Below the pieces are notes generated by a model, which did not search any database, was not told the origin of the DNA, and worked only from the letters and a program-made list of their open reading frames with translations. From positions 1 to 36,142 of the forward strand of contig JAGVJP010000007.1 in assembly GCA_020051075.1 (NCBI GenBank): 36,142 bases of DNA. Reading direction: 5' to 3'. Source of the stretch: Parachlamydiales bacterium. Its GTDB lineage: Bacteria > Chlamydiota > Chlamydiia > Chlamydiales > Parachlamydiaceae. Below are positions 1 through 8,510 of the stretch, piece by piece. Position 1 is the stretch's first letter, and every line of letters starts with the position of its first letter. The position numbers and the translations under genes were made by a program.

Positions 1-153
1 AAACACATTAATTGGAGTGTTCGCTCTTTTTCAAGAAAGATCTTTATAAGATCGACTCGAAATCCAGCATAGCAACTGATGCGTATGGGATGGGGAGGAT
101 ACATTCAGTCCACATCGTCAAATAGAAGACTTAGCTCAACATTTTTTCTCCAA

Positions 154-1149
154 TTAACGGCTCATCTCAAGAGCAAACTCTTTAGCAAAGTAAGTGATAA
201 TAAAATCGGCTCCCGCACGGCGAATCCCTTGTAGGACTTCTCTGACAGCCTCTTTCTCATTCAGCCAACCCCTCTGAGCCGCAGCTTTAATCATGCTGTA
301 TTCTCCACTCGTATGATAGGCGCCGAGGGGGATGTGAGGATAAGCTTGCTTAACCCGGTAGATGACGTCTAAATAACTATGTGCCGGTTTCACCATTAAC
401 ATATCAGCGCCTTCCTGAACATCGAGTGCAACCTCTCTGAGTGCTTCTTGAGCATTTCCACAATCCATCTGATGAGTGCTGCGGTCCCCAAAAGTCGGAA
501 CTCCTTCAGCAGCGCTTCTAAATGGACCATATAAGGAGGAGCGATACTTGACAGAATAGCTCAGAATGGGGAGATGTTCAAACCCCGCTGCATCAAGTCC
601 TCGACGAATGGCCTGGACCATACCATCGACCATCCCGCTTGGAGCCAATACGTCGGCCCCTGCTTGAGCATGACTGACAGACTGTTTAACCAACCGAATC
701 AGTGTTTCATCATTATCGACATCTAACCGTCCGGTTTTGTTGCTTAGAACGCCACAGTGGCCATGATCGGTGTATTCGCAGAAACAGACATCTGAAATCA
801 CTAACATTTCTGAAGAGACAGCTCGAATCTTCCGGATGGCTTGCTGAATAATTCCGCCATCATGGCAGGAATCAGAACCTTCAGGATCTTTATGGGGTGG
901 GATGCCAAAGAGGATCACCGTTTTAACCCCCAATTCTAGAAGCTCTTCAACCTCACTCTCAAGGGCATTGACAGGGAGTTGATAGATCCCTGGCATCGAG
1001 TCAATTGCCTTTTTCTCTCCTTCTGTTCCCTTAATAAAAAGGGGAAAGACTAAATCGTTGCAATTGAGCTCAGTTTCACGGACTAGATCTCGCAAAATGG
1101 GATGCTGCCGAAGCCGCCGAAGCCTTAAGAGTGGGAAAGATGCAGACAT
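154..1149 (-). CDS. hemB: Delta-aminolevulinic acid dehydratase (porphobilinogen synthase)
   Basis: Condenses two 5-aminolevulinate molecules to porphobilinogen, the first common step of tetrapyrrole (haem) synthesis, in the cytosol. Numbering the 331-aa product from the ATG at 1149, the metal-site cysteines lie in the motif DVCFCEYTDHGHCG (C122, C124, C132), the Schiff-base lysine is in SYSVKY (K201), and the second active-site lysine is in MLMVKPA (K254). Length and motif order match the bacterial zinc-type family. The frame stays open a little further upstream to a TTG at 1161, but the ATG at 1149 has a GAG-containing ribosome site and gives the usual family length. It is divergent from the gene at 1458 and separated from it by a repeat-bearing gap. 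Function is well supported. Confidence 0.97.
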   Translation of the reverse strand: MSASFPLLRLRRLRQHPILRDLVRETELNCNDLVFPLFIKGTEGEKKAIDSMPGIYQLPVNALESEVEELLELGVKTVILFGIPPHKDPEGSDSCHDGGIIQQAIRKIRAVSSEMLVISDVCFCEYTDHGHCGVLSNKTGRLDVDNDETLIRLVKQSVSHAQAGADVLAPSGMVDGMVQAIRRGLDAAGFEHLPILSYSVKYRSSLYGPFRSAAEGVPTFGDRSTHQMDCGNAQEALREVALDVQEGADMLMVKPAHSYLDVIYRVKQAYPHIPLGAYHTSGEYSMIKAAAQRGWLNEKEAVREVLQGIRRAGADFIITYFAKEFALEMSR

Positions 1150-1457
1150 AGTTGATCTCAATTTAATTTATAAACGAAAAATCATTTTAGAGAGATGTTG
1201 AAAACTTCACAAGAACAAAATTGTAACTATTCAAACCCCAACTTAATCGAACAAAAGCACTTGACAATGGACTTTATGGACTTTATGGACGAAAACGGAC
1301 AAAAAAATTAGATTAATTCATCACAAAACATGTCCATATCTGTCCATAAAGTCCATATAGATTTTGCATTACTCTTTCAAGTTTCTTTTACAATTTATAA
1401 AAAATTTATAAAAATGTGGTACAATCGATTTTTTAAAGTATAAAATAGGTAAAAAAA
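1150..1457. promoter_or_regulatory. Divergent intergenic region between hemB and the gene at 1458
   Basis: A 308-bp A+T-rich gap between divergent genes, so it should hold both promoters. For the rightward gene there is a plausible -10 box TACAAT at 1420-1425, preceded by A/T tracts but without a clear -35. Its start codon at 1458 has only a weak ribosome site (AGG, about 10 nt upstream). The middle of the gap carries the GTCCAT-type inverted repeat listed separately. I see no ORF or RNA gene here. Confidence 0.4.
1267..1358. repeat. GTCCAT-type inverted and direct repeats
   Basis: The left arm has the 15-mer ATGGACTTTATGGAC twice, overlapping (1267-1281 and 1276-1290). Its exact reverse complement GTCCATAAAGTCCAT lies at 1342-1356, preceded by another GTCCATATC at 1332-1340. 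Either left copy can pair with the right arm over 15 bp, with a loop of about 50-60 nt. The same hexamer reappears at 30570-30697, and a degraded piece (CAGTCCACATCGTCA) lies at 106-120 beyond the end of hemB. It could be an operator array, a protein-binding repeat or a dispersed extragenic repeat; the sequence alone does not say which. Confidence 0.75.
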
Positions 1458-2873
1458 ATGCAAACCAATAATGACATAAACACAACAAACAGTGCCTATA
1501 CAAGAATTGATTCTCTAACGAATTTACAAATTGGCCCAGCACAAGCAAAAAATTCCATTCGTGGATTAGTTGCAGATATAAAAAATAACTTAAATGAATT
1601 ATACGAATCTCAAAATCTTTTAGAATTATCAGGGAAAATCAGATTAATCTCAGAAAATAAAAAACAATATTACGACAGTAAGTTTTTAGGGTTTTTAATA
1701 AAATTCTTTTCTAAAATTTGCAATTTCAAATTACACGGAGAGTTCAAAACTTCAGCTCAAATCTGTGCAGAGTTAGCTGATCAGATGGGAGCAGAAGCGA
1801 GGAGAAGAGCGAGCTTAACTGTCTCCGAAGAACGTGTCTCCGTTGAAGATCCTTCTTCCAATCCACATACTGATGCGATGCCAAATGCAACACAACAAGC
1901 CTCTCTTGAACATGAAGATCGTATTATAGAAGAAGATAGCATCGAAAGTGATGAAAGTGAAGATGACACAGTTTACTACGAAATGAAAGAACCCTCTTCA
2001 GAAGAGCTTGAACAACTCGGTATTAAACCCCTTGTGAACTTAAATCAAGGTCAAGAAATTGAAGACTCAGACGATGAAACTGATAGTATAGATGACACAG
2101 ATAGTGACGAATTTTTCGATATACCTCCGCTTACTCCAGAGGAGTGTGAGAGATATGGCATTTCACCCGACAATCCATTTCCTATCCCTAATAATAATAA
2201 GATGAATCCAGACAGTCCGATGGTTTGTGAAACGGACTCAAGCCAAGAGGAAAAAGAATTAATCGATGAACAAACTGAAAACAACGAAATGGATCTCCAA
2301 CGCGACCCTTCTGAAGATGATGTTCCTCAAGAAATCGCCATCTCAGCAACGGTTCATAGCAACACACCCGTTGAGAACTCGACCTTGAGGGAAGATCCAC
2401 CGAAATCGCTAAAAAGCACGATCATCGAAAATCTCAATTCTGGGATTGCTGAAGCTGATCCAACTCTTGGGGCCTGGTGTACGGTGATTTTCCACCAAAT
2501 TTTTTCATCTGTTGATATCACTGACTGGAGACGTAATGGTGAGAATGACTACACCATCACATTAAGCCAAGAGATGGTGGGGCATACCCCTCAGCTTCCT
2601 GGGGCTGGCATCCTTAACCGGGAGTTCCGTGTACAATTTTCTACGATAGAAATCGACGGAGAAGCATGTCCTGTCATCAACTTGCCAAATGGCGGTATCG
2701 CTCAACGAACAGGATCAGGGTGGTTGTCATTTGACACACATGTCTACAGTATGACGGTCATTCCCGGCAGGGCAGACATCCCAAATGTGAGAATAGCAAC
2801 GCGCTTGATCAGCCGTGATGTTCCAGCAAACTTGGTATCCGATATTTGGATGGATGTTGAATGGAATCAATAA
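1458..2873 (+). CDS. Acidic protein of unknown function, 471 aa
   Basis: I do not recognise a family. The product has three parts: an N-terminal ~110 residues that look helical with a short hydrophobic stretch (FLGFLIKFFSKIC, near residue 75); a central ~200-residue low-complexity segment very rich in Asp, Glu and Ser (about 120-310); and a C-terminal ~150-residue segment that reads as a folded mixed alpha/beta domain, with WCTVIF, DITDWRR and many alternating hydrophobic residues, ending DIWMDVEWNQ. There is no signal peptide or clear membrane span. It is transcribed alone, divergent from hemB and convergent with the epimerase gene, whose end is only 15 bp away. An acidic linker between two domains would suit a secreted or scaffold protein, but that is inference. 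Confidence 0.85.
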   Translation: MQTNNDINTTNSAYTRIDSLTNLQIGPAQAKNSIRGLVADIKNNLNELYESQNLLELSGKIRLISENKKQYYDSKFLGFLIKFFSKICNFKLHGEFKTSAQICAELADQMGAEARRRASLTVSEERVSVEDPSSNPHTDAMPNATQQASLEHEDRIIEEDSIESDESEDDTVYYEMKEPSSEELEQLGIKPLVNLNQGQEIEDSDDETDSIDDTDSDEFFDIPPLTPEECERYGISPDNPFPIPNNNKMNPDSPMVCETDSSQEEKELIDEQTENNEMDLQRDPSEDDVPQEIAISATVHSNTPVENSTLREDPPKSLKSTIIENLNSGIAEADPTLGAWCTVIFHQIFSSVDITDWRRNGENDYTITLSQEMVGHTPQLPGAGILNREFRVQFSTIEIDGEACPVINLPNGGIAQRTGSGWLSFDTHVYSMTVIPGRADIPNVRIATRLISRDVPANLVSDIWMDVEWNQ

Positions 2874-2888
2874 TTATTTCTTTTTTTC

Positions 2889-4322
2889 CTAGAAAGTGGC
2901 AATTTTTTTCGCCATCCCCCTAAAAATTAATAAATGGACGGGGAATAGACTATACCAGTAGAGCCTTCCGAGAACGCCCTTAGGTCTAAACGTTGCGATT
3001 TGAGTCAATTGAGAGCCGTTTTTGGTCGGTTCAATATGAAATTCTAGCCAAGCTTCTCCTGGCACTTTCATTTCTGCGTAGAGCACCAAATTACCTTGAA
3101 TTCTATCTGCGAAAAGAACGCGCCAAAAATCGAGTGAGCAGCCAGCTTTTAAATCTGAAGGATGAGACCTTCCTCTCTGCAAGCCCACACCACCTGCCAA
3201 CTTATCAATGAACCCACGCAAGGTCCAAGCCCAATTCATGAAATACCACCCCTGATTACCTCCAATCGACCAAACCCGCTCAATCACTTCAGAAGCTGGA
3301 TGTCTGCTTTCAATCACTTGTTTATTAAACAGGCATCCATATCTTGGAACTTTACCCAATTTAGATAATTTGGCCTCTAATTCAGGCGATACAAGGGTAT
3401 CTTTCCAGCTAGGGATCAAAGGGTTTTGCTCAATCAAATCGAGTGATTTACGGATGCTTTCTGCAAAAGGTAAGCAGCGGTGGGGAAAAACATCTTCTAT
3501 TCGCTGTTCCTTGCATATCGCTTGATTTTTGACGCTTTCGACTAAAGAAGAGGCCAAGGCAAAATTGACAGAAGTGACAAAATAGAGCCAATAAGAAGAA
3601 AGACGAGGCGTTAAGACTGGGACAATGAAAAACCATCGCTTCAGATTCCGAATTCTCGCATATGTTAACAGCATCTCTTTATAACTTAGGCAGTCTGGGC
3701 CGCCAATATCAAAGACTTGATTAATGCACCGAGAATCTAATATCACCGCTTGTAAATAATAAAAGACATCTTCGATAGCAATAGGTTGGCATAAATTCAT
3801 GACCCACTTAGGAGCGATCATGATTGGCAGTTTTTCAACCAGATCCCGTATGATCTCATATGAGGCACTGCCGGAGCCAATGATGATACCAGCATGCAAC
3901 ACAGTATAGGGAATACCGCTATCAACAATTTTACATTCTGTTTTATATCTTGAAGCTAAGTGAGGCGAGAGCTGGATATCGCTGCACAATCCCGTGAGAT
4001 AAATTAACTGTTTGATCTGAGTTGTCTTCACTCGATCGATGAAATGATCAATCGCTATTTCTTCTGCTTGAACAAAACCTTTACCATAGCTCATCAGATG
4101 AACTAAATAGAAAGCAACCTCAATGTCGTCTGGGATAATATCTAAAGAAGGTCGATCAAGTAAATCAACTTCCAGCACACTCAAGTTAGGAGAATCGATT
4201 GAAAAAGGAAGGTTTGCTTTATGCCGCACTAGAGCAATCACCTGATGTCCTGCGTAGAGAAGCAGAGGAACCAGCTGCGAACCAATGTAGCCATTAGCTC
4301 CCGTTACAAGAATTTTCATCAT
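2889..4322 (-). CDS. NAD(P)-binding epimerase-like protein with DUF2867-type C-terminal domain
   Basis: The N-terminus is an atypical short-chain dehydrogenase / NmrA-like Rossmann fold, with dinucleotide motif GANGYIG at residues 8-14, LVHLMSYG near 93, and a YxxxK-like pair in SRYKTE. About residues 325-475 resemble the DUF2867 domain that follows such folds in bacterial YbjT-like proteins (GGNQGWYFMNWAW, LYAEMKVPGEAWLEF, FRPKGVLGRLYWYS). Substrate is unknown; roles in membrane or quinone-linked redox are suggested for relatives, but nothing here proves one. The start overlaps the tsaB stop as ATGA, so translation is probably coupled; the second Met (4319) is an equally good start. It is the last gene of the leftward tsaB run. 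Confidence 0.85.
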   Translation of the reverse strand: MMKILVTGANGYIGSQLVPLLLYAGHQVIALVRHKANLPFSIDSPNLSVLEVDLLDRPSLDIIPDDIEVAFYLVHLMSYGKGFVQAEEIAIDHFIDRVKTTQIKQLIYLTGLCSDIQLSPHLASRYKTECKIVDSGIPYTVLHAGIIIGSGSASYEIIRDLVEKLPIMIAPKWVMNLCQPIAIEDVFYYLQAVILDSRCINQVFDIGGPDCLSYKEMLLTYARIRNLKRWFFIVPVLTPRLSSYWLYFVTSVNFALASSLVESVKNQAICKEQRIEDVFPHRCLPFAESIRKSLDLIEQNPLIPSWKDTLVSPELEAKLSKLGKVPRYGCLFNKQVIESRHPASEVIERVWSIGGNQGWYFMNWAWTLRGFIDKLAGGVGLQRGRSHPSDLKAGCSLDFWRVLFADRIQGNLVLYAEMKVPGEAWLEFHIEPTKNGSQLTQIATFRPKGVLGRLYWYSLFPVHLLIFRGMAKKIATF

Positions 4323-5017
4323 ACCTCTGAATTTTTCCGTTTTTTTTCCCTTTGAGCCTCTGTTTCCCGCAAATAGAGGATCTCAAGATGCTCCGGAGGA
4401 ATGACTAGAGCCCCATTCTTGAAGCCAAGGTCAACCTGCTTGAAGAGAGCTGAGGCAGAAAAGGCACGCTCTTCCCACGTCCATGTCAACTGCGGGTAGT
4501 GTTCCGCAAATCTCTGTTTTAACGAACGGCCAGAAGGGGTGACGATGTGAGAGACACCTTCTAACATCCCTCCAACGTCATCTAATGAACATGCTGTAGG
4601 TTCGCTGTCATAAATTAAGCGTTCCCCCTCTTTTAAGCCTCTAAGAAGATAGACTCCTCCGATACGAGCGTCTATGACTGCAGCAAAAGGCCCTTCAATG
4701 ATTTCAGGATGAAAGCCATAGAGGCTGGAAACACCAACGAGGGGCACTTTCCAGCTATAAGCAAGGGCTTGAGCGACGGCCACACCAATTCTGATGCCTG
4801 TATAGGAACCTGGACCGATGCCTACGCCAATGGCTTTGAGAGAATGCGGCAAGTTGAATGGCGCCAATGCCTCAGCAAGTTGCGGCATGAGATATTTCGC
4901 CTGATTCAGTCCAGGAGGAAGCTCTTGAGACAATAATATAGCATCGCCGTCAGCGTCAGCTAAAGCGATCCCTCCCCTTTCTGTTGATGTTTCGATAAGT
5001 AAATAATAAGCAGTCAT
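4319..5017 (-). CDS. tsaB: tRNA threonylcarbamoyladenosine biosynthesis protein TsaB
   Basis: Partner of TsaD and TsaE in making t6A37 on ANN-decoding tRNAs. The 232-aa product has the ASKHA-fold signatures of the family: ETST at 9-12 (phosphate-1-like) and GIGPGSYTGIRIG at 66-78, followed by the helix AQALAYSW. It is a TsaB rather than TsaD because it is short and lacks the TsaD metal-binding HxxxH motif. It begins 2 nt after the dgt stop and its stop overlaps the next start, so it is the middle gene of a tightly packed run. Its C-terminal ~30 residues are rich in Arg, Lys and Glu, a common variable tail. Confidence 0.93.
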   Translation of the reverse strand: MTAYYLLIETSTERGGIALADADGDAILLSQELPPGLNQAKYLMPQLAEALAPFNLPHSLKAIGVGIGPGSYTGIRIGVAVAQALAYSWKVPLVGVSSLYGFHPEIIEGPFAAVIDARIGGVYLLRGLKEGERLIYDSEPTACSLDDVGGMLEGVSHIVTPSGRSLKQRFAEHYPQLTWTWEERAFSASALFKQVDLGFKNGALVIPPEHLEILYLRETEAQREKKRKNSEV

Positions 5018-5019
5018 CG

Positions 5020-6180
5020 TTAAAATTTGATTTCAGAAGGAATAAAGATCTTTTCGAACGTGCGGACGAAGAAGTTATCGGTCATCCCTGCAATATAATC
5101 GATCACTTTCTGTACGGGAGGGGTCTGATCAAGGTATTTTTCACTTCTATTCTGCAGAAAATGGACCCATAAATAGCTTTTGTCTTGTTGGCGGGTGTAG
5201 TCATTAAAAACCCATTCAAATAAGAGGCGATAGCACCGTTTAATTTTTGAAGATTCGCATTTTAGCTTAGAATGGTTGTAGATCTGTTGAAAATTGAAAC
5301 GGCGGAGAACTCTGAGGGCTTCAAAAGCTTCGTCAGAGAGCGCAACATAGTCTTTTCCATAGCTTTCCCGGATCACGTCGGCAGCGAGGAAACCGAGGAT
5401 TTCTCTATTCGTACGACCTAAACATGTATGAGGAACATCTTCTCTCTTAAGAATTCCCAAATCTATCGCATCTTCAATATCGCGGCCGATGTAGCTCATC
5501 GTGTCGCAAAGTTTAACCAAACACCCTTCTAACGTCCCTGGGATAATATTGACCTCAGGCCGGTTTTTCTTCTGCTTCCGCTCTTTGAAGTGGTCGTCCC
5601 AAGTTTTATTGAATTGCGGCATGACCCGATTGCTATTCATCGCCCCATCATGGCAGAGGAAACCGTCAAAGACAGCAAGACCTAGATTTAGAGGTTCAAT
5701 TTCAGAAAATAGATGGCAAGATTGAAGAGGATGGCTGAAGGGTCCATTGTCATATTCTATTGACAAAGCAGACAGGTACCCTTCGCCTTCGTGTCCGAAG
5801 GGAGGATGTCCGACATCGTGACCTAAAGCAATCGCTTCAACTAAATCGAGGTTCAAACGGAGAATCTCAGCGATCCCGCGAGCGAAACTGCTGACAAGCT
5901 GCACATGGAGGCTGCGATGAGTGATGTGGTCATTTTCCACCAGGTAGACAACCTGAGTCTTATCGACATAGCGGGCATAAGCTTTCGAATGAAGAATCCG
6001 ATCGACATCGCGCTTATAAGGGAGGCGGTGGTCATCTTCAGGACCTTCTAAGCGAGAGTGTTCTTTGGAAAAAGCCGCTTGATGAAACAGCAGCCCCCCT
6101 TCTTTTTTTTCAGCCTCTTGGCGGTAGTTAGCAAGAATGTCTTTAACGGCCCCTAACACTTCTCGATCTGTTTTATTCAT
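5020..6180 (-). CDS. dgt: dGTPase-family HD-domain triphosphohydrolase
   Basis: HD-domain enzyme expected to split dGTP (or other dNTPs) to nucleoside and tripolyphosphate, controlling the DNA precursor pool. Metal ligands of the HD fold are visible in the 386-aa product: H88 in THRSLHVQ, H121-D122 in GHDVGHPPFGHEGE, and D226 in LCDTMSYIGRDIEDA. The length fits the shorter dGTPase-like class rather than the ~500-residue E. coli enzyme, so substrate preference could be broader. The ATG at 6180 has a good AGGAAG ribosome site. It lies just after ftsY (54-bp gap containing a perfect hairpin) and 2 nt before tsaB. Confidence 0.92.
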   Translation of the reverse strand: MNKTDREVLGAVKDILANYRQEAEKKEGGLLFHQAAFSKEHSRLEGPEDDHRLPYKRDVDRILHSKAYARYVDKTQVVYLVENDHITHRSLHVQLVSSFARGIAEILRLNLDLVEAIALGHDVGHPPFGHEGEGYLSALSIEYDNGPFSHPLQSCHLFSEIEPLNLGLAVFDGFLCHDGAMNSNRVMPQFNKTWDDHFKERKQKKNRPEVNIIPGTLEGCLVKLCDTMSYIGRDIEDAIDLGILKREDVPHTCLGRTNREILGFLAADVIRESYGKDYVALSDEAFEALRVLRRFNFQQIYNHSKLKCESSKIKRCYRLLFEWVFNDYTRQQDKSYLWVHFLQNRSEKYLDQTPPVQKVIDYIAGMTDNFFVRTFEKIFIPSEIKF

Positions 6181-6207
6181 ATCTTCCTGTTACCCATTGT
6201 TGAGCAT

Positions 6208-6238
6208 CTAGTGTCTAATAAACTCGAGTAGACACTAG
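6208..6238 (-). other. Perfect 10-bp hairpin at the ftsY-dgt junction
   Basis: CTAGTGTCTA (6208-6217) pairs exactly with TAGACACTAG (6229-6238) around an 11-nt loop, overlapping the ftsY stop codon. On the minus strand no U-run follows, so it is not a standard intrinsic terminator. Position suggests an mRNA stability or processing element between ftsY and dgt. The loop repeats part of the ftsY coding end: ATAAACTCGAG occurs at 6218-6228 and again at 6243-6253. Confidence 0.6.
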
Positions 6239-7164
6239 TCAAATAAACTCGAGACAAAACTCTCAGGGTCGAAGGGTTGCAGATCATCGATCCCCTCCCC
6301 TGTCCCTACAAACTTAATCGGTACACCCAACTCTCTTTGAATCGCTACAGCAATCCCCCCTTTGGCAGTCCCATCGAGTTTAGTGAGGATGACGCCTGTC
6401 AACGGGGTGAACTTATGGAACGTCTTTGCCTGATCAAGGGCATTTTGTCCTGTTGTCGCATCGAGGACGAGTAGTATCTCGTGAGGACCATTCCCAGCAG
6501 CTTTATTGCACGAACGTTTGATTTTTTCAAGTTCTTGCATCAGCGGTGTTTTCGTGTGCAGCCGTCCTGCTGTATCGATAAGAACAACGTCAACTTGTCG
6601 GGCTTTTCCTGCTTTAACAGCATCGAAAGCAACGGCAGCAGGATCGCAATTCGGAACACCTTTGACGATGTCGATTTGAAGCCTCTTCGACCATGTTTCC
6701 AGCTGATCGATAGCAGCAGCGCGGAAGGTGTCAGCAGCAGCAACTAACACCTTTTCGTTATTCTCCTTGAACAGATGAGCCAGTTTCGCCACTGAGGTTG
6801 TCTTGCCATTGCCATTGACTCCTACAATCATCACAATGAGAGGGAGTTCAGAGGATTCGAGTTTCACTAACCCGGTTGGATATTTATTTAAAATCGAGAG
6901 AAGATGTTCGCGCAGCGCTTTGAGATAATCGTCTCTCTGGTAGGAGGGATGAGCTCGATATAGCAGATTAATTTGATTGGAGAGTTCCATCGCTGTCGCG
7001 ACACCAAAATCGGCTTCGTAAAGGAGCTGCTCTAGCTGTTCGAAGGTCCTTTCATCAATTTTGCCTTGGAACAGGGAGCGAATTTTATCACCGAACAGAG
7101 AACGGGCGCGTGATAGAGCTGATTTAAATTTAGATAAGCTAGACTTAAAAAATTGAAAAACCAT
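6235..7164 (-). CDS. ftsY: Signal recognition particle receptor FtsY
   Basis: SRP receptor GTPase that docks Ffh-ribosome complexes at the inner membrane for co-translational insertion through SecYEG. From the ATG at 7164 the product is 309 aa, with the NG domain complete: G1 loop GVNGNGKTT at 115-123, DTFRAA at 145-150, DTAGR at 197-201, and TKLDGTAKGG at 261-270. The acidic A domain of enterobacterial FtsY is missing; the N-terminus is instead a short basic/hydrophobic helix (VFQFFKSSLSKFKS), as in compact FtsY proteins. The frame extends to a GTG at 7200, but the ATG has an AAAGG site and a family-like start. It is divergent from the ATPase gene at 7298, beyond which lies sucC. Confidence 0.96.
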   Translation of the reverse strand: MVFQFFKSSLSKFKSALSRARSLFGDKIRSLFQGKIDERTFEQLEQLLYEADFGVATAMELSNQINLLYRAHPSYQRDDYLKALREHLLSILNKYPTGLVKLESSELPLIVMIVGVNGNGKTTSVAKLAHLFKENNEKVLVAAADTFRAAAIDQLETWSKRLQIDIVKGVPNCDPAAVAFDAVKAGKARQVDVVLIDTAGRLHTKTPLMQELEKIKRSCNKAAGNGPHEILLVLDATTGQNALDQAKTFHKFTPLTGVILTKLDGTAKGGIAVAIQRELGVPIKFVGTGEGIDDLQPFDPESFVSSLFD

Positions 7165-7189
7165 AGCAAGCCTTTTGGTTGTCAGAAAG

Positions 7190-7224
7190 AAGCTTAGCAC
7201 ACAACAAGAAAAAAGGTAAGATGA
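7190..7224. repeat. Left copy of ~36-bp direct repeat flanking the DUF4143 gene
   Basis: Begins AAGCTTAGCACACAACAAG and ends AAGATGA. It matches 8450-8485 at about 30 of 36 positions by hand alignment with one gap, in the same orientation. The two copies bracket the ATPase gene and suggest that a sucC-leader-like sequence was duplicated when that gene was gained. Confidence 0.6.
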
Positions 7225-7297
7225 TTTGAGATTGCCTGTTGATCTAAATGAGAGTTTTACTTTATCATGTTAAAATAAGACTGTACCTGGATTAAAC

Positions 7298-8446
7298 ATG
7301 TTTAAACGAAGACAAACTTTATCACTGAGAGGAAATGAATCATGTTTTCTGTGGGGAGCACGGCAAACAGGAAAGAGCACCCTTTTAAAGGAACTATTTC
7401 CAAACTCTCTAAAGTACGATCTTCTACTTTCAAGCGAATTTGGACGTTTGCAGATTAATCCCTCTCTCATGCTTGAGGAGTTGCTTGCTGAGCCTCCTGG
7501 GGATCTACCTGTTATCATCGATGAGGTTCAAAAGATTCCTCAACTTTTAGATGATGTTCAATGGCTCATGGTCAATAAAAACATTCAGTTTATTTTATGC
7601 GGATCAAGCGCGCGCAAGCTTAAAAGGAGTGGGGCTAATCTCCTCGGCGGCCGAGCATTGCGATTCGAACTTTTACCACTAGTGTATCCAGAAATTCCTG
7701 ATTTCAATCTGTTGAGAGCACTCAATCATGGTTTAATTCCTCGACACTATCTTTCAAATCAACCCGAGTTATTACTGGAATCTTATGTAGGAGAGTATCT
7801 CAAAGAAGAAATCGCGGCAGAAGCTTTGACGAGAAATATTCCAGCTTTCAGCAGGTTTTTAGAAGCCGCAGCGTTCAGTAACGGCGATATTGTTGTATAC
7901 AAAAATATAGCTTCTGAATGCGGTGTAAGTGCTCCAACAGTAAAAGAATATTTTGAAATCCTAGAGGATACACTCATTGGGGGGTTTGTCCCCTCTTTTC
8001 AGAAGCGCCCTAAAAGACGTGTCGTACAAGCACCACGCTTTTACTACTTCGATGTTGGTCTAGTAAATTTTCTCCTTAAACGTAGAAACATTGTTCCCAA
8101 AAATGAGGTGTTTGGAAAAGCATTCGAACATTTTATCTACCAAGAACTCATCGCCCATAGCCATTATTCAGGGCTAAAATATCCCATTTCATATTGGCAT
8201 ACCTCTTCAGATTTAGAGGTTGATTTCATTTTAGGAGACCATGAAATTGCCATTGAGATCAAAGGAGTCGATCAAATCTCTGGACACCATCTCAAAGGGA
8301 TCAAAGCTTTTCAGGAAGAATACACAACAAAAAGAGCAATATTGGTCTCTCTAGATCCTAAACCTCGACAGTTAGATAACGGTATCACTGTCCTTCCATG
8401 GGAGCACTTTCTGAATAAACTTTGGAATGGAGAGTTGATGCAATAA
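7298..8446 (+). CDS. AAA ATPase with DUF4143 (AAA_14) domain
   Basis: A 382-aa member of the widespread bacterial and archaeal AAA_14/DUF4143 family of orphan ATPases. Walker A is GARQTGKST at 20-28, Walker B PVIIDEVQ at 71-78, and the sensor-like stretch LCGSSARKL follows near residue 100. A winged-helix-like segment (KNIASECGVSAPTVKEYFEILED) lies about 202-224. The C-terminus has PD-(D/E)XK-nuclease-like residues, EVDFIL at 307-312 and EIAIEIKG at 316-323. Cellular role is undefined for this family; it is often patchy and exchanged between genomes. Here it stands alone between ftsY and sucC, bracketed by a direct repeat, consistent with acquisition. The ribosome site is weak. It looks intact. 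Confidence 0.9.
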   Translation: MFKRRQTLSLRGNESCFLWGARQTGKSTLLKELFPNSLKYDLLLSSEFGRLQINPSLMLEELLAEPPGDLPVIIDEVQKIPQLLDDVQWLMVNKNIQFILCGSSARKLKRSGANLLGGRALRFELLPLVYPEIPDFNLLRALNHGLIPRHYLSNQPELLLESYVGEYLKEEIAAEALTRNIPAFSRFLEAAAFSNGDIVVYKNIASECGVSAPTVKEYFEILEDTLIGGFVPSFQKRPKRRVVQAPRFYYFDVGLVNFLLKRRNIVPKNEVFGKAFEHFIYQELIAHSHYSGLKYPISYWHTSSDLEVDFILGDHEIAIEIKGVDQISGHHLKGIKAFQEEYTTKRAILVSLDPKPRQLDNGITVLPWEHFLNKLWNGELMQ

Positions 8447-8449
8447 AAA

Positions 8450-8485
8450 AAGCTTAGCGCATAAAAAGAAAAAAAGCGAAGATGA
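8450..8485. repeat. Right copy of ~36-bp direct repeat flanking the DUF4143 gene
   Basis: Begins AAGCTTAGCGCATAAAAAG and ends GAAGATGA, directly after the ATPase stop and inside the sucC leader. It matches 7190-7224. It may be the original sucC upstream sequence, with the other copy created at insertion. Confidence 0.6.
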
Positions 8486-8510
8486 AAATAGCCGGAACAG
8501 AGGGATCACC

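Noticed and set aside
8..157. 10-bp inverted repeat TTAATTGGAG ... CTCCAATTAA around the sequence after hemB
   Set aside because: The arms are 130 bp apart, one covers the stop codon, and there is no U-run; it could be chance.
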